Source: an uncultured Clostridia bacterium
GTDB lineage: Bacteria; Bacillota; Clostridia; Oscillospirales; Ruminococcaceae
DNA: 64,000 bases
Direction: 5' to 3'
Assembly (NCBI GenBank): GCA_947600065.1
Contig: CANQFZ010000005.1
Coordinates: forward strand, 1-64,000
Below, in pieces: positions 61,835 through 64,000 of the stretch (position 1 is the stretch's first letter; the number at the start of each line of letters is the position of its first letter). Below the pieces are notes generated by a model that saw only the letters and a program-made list of their open reading frames with translations, searched no databases and was not told the DNA's origin. The position numbers and the translations under genes are program-made.

Positions 61835-63238
61835 ATGGAGAACATAAAGGAAAACAAAATGGGCGTTATGCCCGTAAGAAAACTGCTGATAACAATGTCA
61901 TTGCCTATGGTCATTTCAATGTTCGTCCAGGCAATGTACAACCTTATCGACAGCATTTTCGTGGCGCAGATAAACCAGGACGCCCTGACGGCGGTCAATA
62001 TGGCGTTTCCCATGCAGTCGCTGATGATAGCGTTTCAGACGGGATTAGGCGTCGGAATGAACGCGCTTATTTCAAGGCTTTTGGGAGAAAAGAAACCGCA
62101 GGAGGCGGGCAACGCCGCGATACACGGACTTATACTTACGCTCGTGAATTATCTGCTGTTTCTGACGGTGGGACTGACGCTTACAAAGGCGTTCTTTTCC
62201 GTTCAGAGCAAGTCGGGCGCGGTAATTTCCTACGGCGTGGAGTATCTTTCGATAATCTGCCCGTTCAGCTTCGGGCTGTTCTTTCAGATATGCTTTGAGA
62301 GATTTTTACAAGCGACGGGAAAAACAGTACATTCAATGATAATGCAGGGTTCGGGCGCGATAGTAAATCTCATATTCGACCCTATTCTTATCTTCGGCAT
62401 AGAGCCGCTCGGTATCCCAGCAATGGGCGTAAAAGGCGCGGCGATAGCGACTGTCGCGGGGCAGATAGTTTCAATGCTTATAGGCATTGTCCTGCACTTT
62501 GGCTTTAACAAAGAGCTTAGGCTCAATTTCAAAAAATTCCGACTTTCATTCAAAAACATAGGGAAGATATACAGCGTAGGCGTTCCGTCGATAATAATGA
62601 GCGGTCTGCTTTCGGTCATGACCTATCTTATGAACATTATTCTGAGCGAATATGAAGAAACGGCGGCGACCGCTTTCGGAGTATATTTCAAGCTACAGAG
62701 CTTTGTCATTATGCCCGTTTTCGGAATGAACAACGGTATCGTTCCGATAATTGCCTATAATTACGGAGCAATGCGCCGTACCATAGGCGAGGGGAGCGAA
62801 AAGAACGACAGCTCCGATTATTATTCCGCGCGAATAACAAAGGCGGTAAAGCTCGGAATTATATTCGCTACGTGTACCATGCTTATAGGGCTTTTGCTGT
62901 TTCAGCTTTTCCCGACATTTTTCCTGTCGTTCTTCAATCCCGACGAAAGGCTTTTAGCCATAGGCACAACGGCATTAAGAACGCTTTCGTGGTCGTTTTT
63001 GTTCGTGGGAGCGGCGGTTGTTCTGACGTCGGAATTGCAGGCGCTCGGTCATGGGATAATGAGCTTGTTTGTATTTCTGGTGAGATTGCTTGTTCCCGCG
63101 CTCCCTTTGGCATGGCTGTTTGGCAAGCTATGGAAACTTAATGCTATTTGGTGGGCATTGCCTGTGTCGGATCTTTTGGGGCTTGTGTTGGCGCTTATAT
63201 TTGTGAGCAATGTAAACAGAAAGGTTTTAAAGAGGTGA
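61835..63238 (+). CDS. MATE-family multidrug/Na+ antiporter
   Basis: 467 residues, twelve membrane helices. MGVMPVRKLLITMSLPMVIS, MYNLIDSIFVAQINQDALTA, GLGVGMNALISRLLGE and the symmetric second half (GMNNGIVPIIAYNYGAM) mark the NorM/DinF family. Exports cationic drugs or metabolites using Na+ or H+. A downstream in-frame ATG (61859) with AAAGGAAAAC is an alternative start, but the longer form matches family N-termini. Confidence 0.92.
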   Translation: MENIKENKMGVMPVRKLLITMSLPMVISMFVQAMYNLIDSIFVAQINQDALTAVNMAFPMQSLMIAFQTGLGVGMNALISRLLGEKKPQEAGNAAIHGLILTLVNYLLFLTVGLTLTKAFFSVQSKSGAVISYGVEYLSIICPFSFGLFFQICFERFLQATGKTVHSMIMQGSGAIVNLIFDPILIFGIEPLGIPAMGVKGAAIATVAGQIVSMLIGIVLHFGFNKELRLNFKKFRLSFKNIGKIYSVGVPSIIMSGLLSVMTYLMNIILSEYEETAATAFGVYFKLQSFVIMPVFGMNNGIVPIIAYNYGAMRRTIGEGSEKNDSSDYYSARITKAVKLGIIFATCTMLIGLLLFQLFPTFFLSFFNPDERLLAIGTTALRTLSWSFLFVGAAVVLTSELQALGHGIMSLFVFLVRLLVPALPLAWLFGKLWKLNAIWWALPVSDLLGLVLALIFVSNVNRKVLKR

Positions 63239-63242
63239 TGAT

Positions 63243-63413
63243 ATGACGAATTGCGATGATTGCGTAAATTACGTTTATGACGAGGAGTGCGATTGTTATA
63301 CCTGCCTTGTGAACCTTGACGAGGACGAGATGTATAGGTTCTTGCAGGGAACGAACGACAATTGCTCGTTCTATGAGCCTGACGACGAATACAAGATAGC
63401 AAGGAAACAATAA
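63243..63413 (+). CDS. Small Cys-rich protein, DUF6472-like
   Basis: 56 residues: MTNCDDCVNYVYDEECDCYT then CLVNLDEDEMYRFLQGTNDN and CSFYEPDDEYKIARKQ. Six Cys (CDDC, CDC, YTC, NC) suggest a small metal site. Very similar short proteins of unknown function are frequent in Oscillospirales. Four bases after the MATE stop and probably co-transcribed. Confidence 0.75.
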   Translation: MTNCDDCVNYVYDEECDCYTCLVNLDEDEMYRFLQGTNDNCSFYEPDDEYKIARKQ

Positions 63414-63432
63414 CGGCAAGGAATTAAGAACG

Positions 63433-63763
63433 CAAGGGGAAAACCTTTTGAAAAAGGTTTTCCCCTTGACCTATTAGAAGTTAGAGATTAGAGGCAAGAG
63501 GCTAGAAACTGTTATGAGCGGCGAAGCACTTTTCCGTTCAAACCACCTAACGGGCGGGCGGCACGAAAGTTTTTTGAAAAGGGAGTCCAGAGGGAAAAAC
63601 TTTTTTGTCAAAAAAGTTTTTCCCTTTGGTCGCGGCGAAGCCGCGAAACGGCGCTAGCTAGGCGCATCAGATTAAATGCCTGCGGCATTGAATCTGGGGT
63701 GCGGGGAAAACAAGAGTTTTCCCCGCATTTTCAAATTTAAAACGTAGTTTTAAATTTGAAAAT
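63433..63763. repeat. Run of consecutive perfect inverted repeats
   Basis: Occupies most of the gap 63414-63890. In order: CAAGGGGAAAACCTTTT/AAAAGGTTTTCCCCTTG (63433-63468), AGGGAAAAACTTTTTT-GTC-AAAAAAGTTTTTCCCT (63591-63625), CGCGGC-GAA-GCCGCG (63631-63645), CAGATT.AATGCC-TGC-GGCATT.AATCTG (63668-63696), TGCGGGGAAAAC-AAGA-GTTTTCCCCGCA (63700-63727), ATTTTCAAATTTAAAAC-GTA-GTTTTAAATTTGAAAAT (63727-63763). The first may end the MATE operon. No gene is visible. Confidence 0.85.
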
Positions 63764-63849
63764 CATGAAACAACATTTGAGCGGAGAACTACTTTAAAAG
63801 AAAAAAACATTAAAGCGAGAAAGAAATTTTTCTCCGCTTGCATAAAAGG

Positions 63850-63970
63850 TGTTCTTTTCAAACGCAATTTCATTAAATAAACTTAACCCTGCCTTGTTGG
63901 CGGTTGACAGTAGACGCATTATGCAGTAAAAACCGAAAGGCTGTTCTCTGAATATAACGTATCAAAAGAA
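63850..63970 (-). repeat. 3'-end composite element, copy 4
   Basis: Minus strand: ATACGTTATATTCAG, AGCCTTTCGGTTTTTACTGC, CTGTCAACCGCCAACAAGG, then the TTTATTTAATG...AAAAGAACACC string shared with 13.68 and 14.48 kb. It follows a heptad-stem terminator cut by the window edge. Confidence 0.75.
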
Positions 63971-64000
63971 AAAAGAGGCTAGAGCTTAAACTCTAGCCTC
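63966..64000 (-). terminator. Heptad-stem terminator at the window edge (partial)
   Basis: GAGGCTAGAG (63975-63984) / CTCTAGCCTC (63991-64000), loop CTTAAA. On the minus strand a TTTTTTCTTTTG tract follows. It probably ends a minus-strand gene beyond the right edge, and the stem may extend outside the window. Confidence 0.75.

Noticed and set aside
63414..64000. tRNA or rRNA genes in the long gaps
   Set aside because: No cloverleaf arms, TTCGAATC-type T-loop or conserved rRNA strings were seen in any gap, including this one.

Overview
The window looks like chromosomal DNA of an anaerobic, endospore-lineage Firmicute, most likely an Oscillospirales/Ruminococcaceae-type gut or rumen Clostridium. 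The basis is a canonical S10-spc-alpha ribosomal block, zinc-type S14 and L36, a GPR spore protease, RicT (YaaT), the c-di-AMP receptor DarA, a THF riboswitch with an ECF folate S-component, BspA-like leucine-rich-repeat surface proteins and a small DUF6472-like Cys protein. The genus assignment is inference. I saw no rRNA, tRNA, CRISPR array, transposase or prophage genes.

Layout. 1-8.1 kb (minus strand): a GH3 lipoprotein, then a Ter-type stress cluster (CitE-like lyase, a TerD fused to a beta-helix-like region, two plain TerD proteins, a PP2C phosphatase and a TerY-like VWA protein). 8.4-13.6 kb (minus): two tandem orphan paralogues, a cytoplasmic GH5 glycosidase, an HD-domain protein and a SUFU-domain protein. 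14.0-14.4 kb: rpsT. 14.9-15.6 kb: gpr. 15.7-32.45 kb (plus): strong promoter, structured leader and the rpsJ-to-rplQ block with secY, adk, map, infA and rpoA. 32.5-40.4 kb: a small secreted-protein gene with an apparent frameshift, a RING-like zinc-binding membrane protein, a polytopic membrane protein, TrkH, TrmN6, RsmI, a YgjP-like metallopeptidase and a HAD phosphatase. 40.5-44.1 kb: pfkA, THF riboswitch-folT, proC and a cyclophilin. 44.2-53.8 kb: a bactofilin, a membrane-anchored protein and the F-type ATP synthase operon, with an extra 41-residue membrane ORF and a hairpin repeat upstream of atpG. 54-58.2 kb: two LRR surface proteins, a corrinoid adenosyltransferase and a ferredoxin. 58.4-63.4 kb: darA-holB-ricT, a GT4 glycosyltransferase, a MATE exporter and a DUF6472-like protein.

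The most unusual content is intergenic. Almost every long gap is built from a few recurring palindromic modules: (i) a 3'-end composite consisting of an intrinsic terminator with variable heptad stems and a TTTAAA loop, followed by a conserved ~75-base tail and often GC-rich hairpins; (ii) a 110-185 base element whose copies keep one nested fold while the paired bases change together; (iii) a ~200-260 base element with TATACAGTG-type terminal inverted repeats; (iv) short TCCGC(C)-GGCGGA palindromes nested inside the others; (v) a run of consecutive perfect inverted repeats at 63.4-63.8 kb. I treat (i) and (ii) as the best candidates for something undescribed. Several gene leaders (rpsJ, rpsH, rpsD, rpoA, the second LRR gene, rpsT) also carry clear secondary structure. 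All structures were read by eye; no folding or database search was run.
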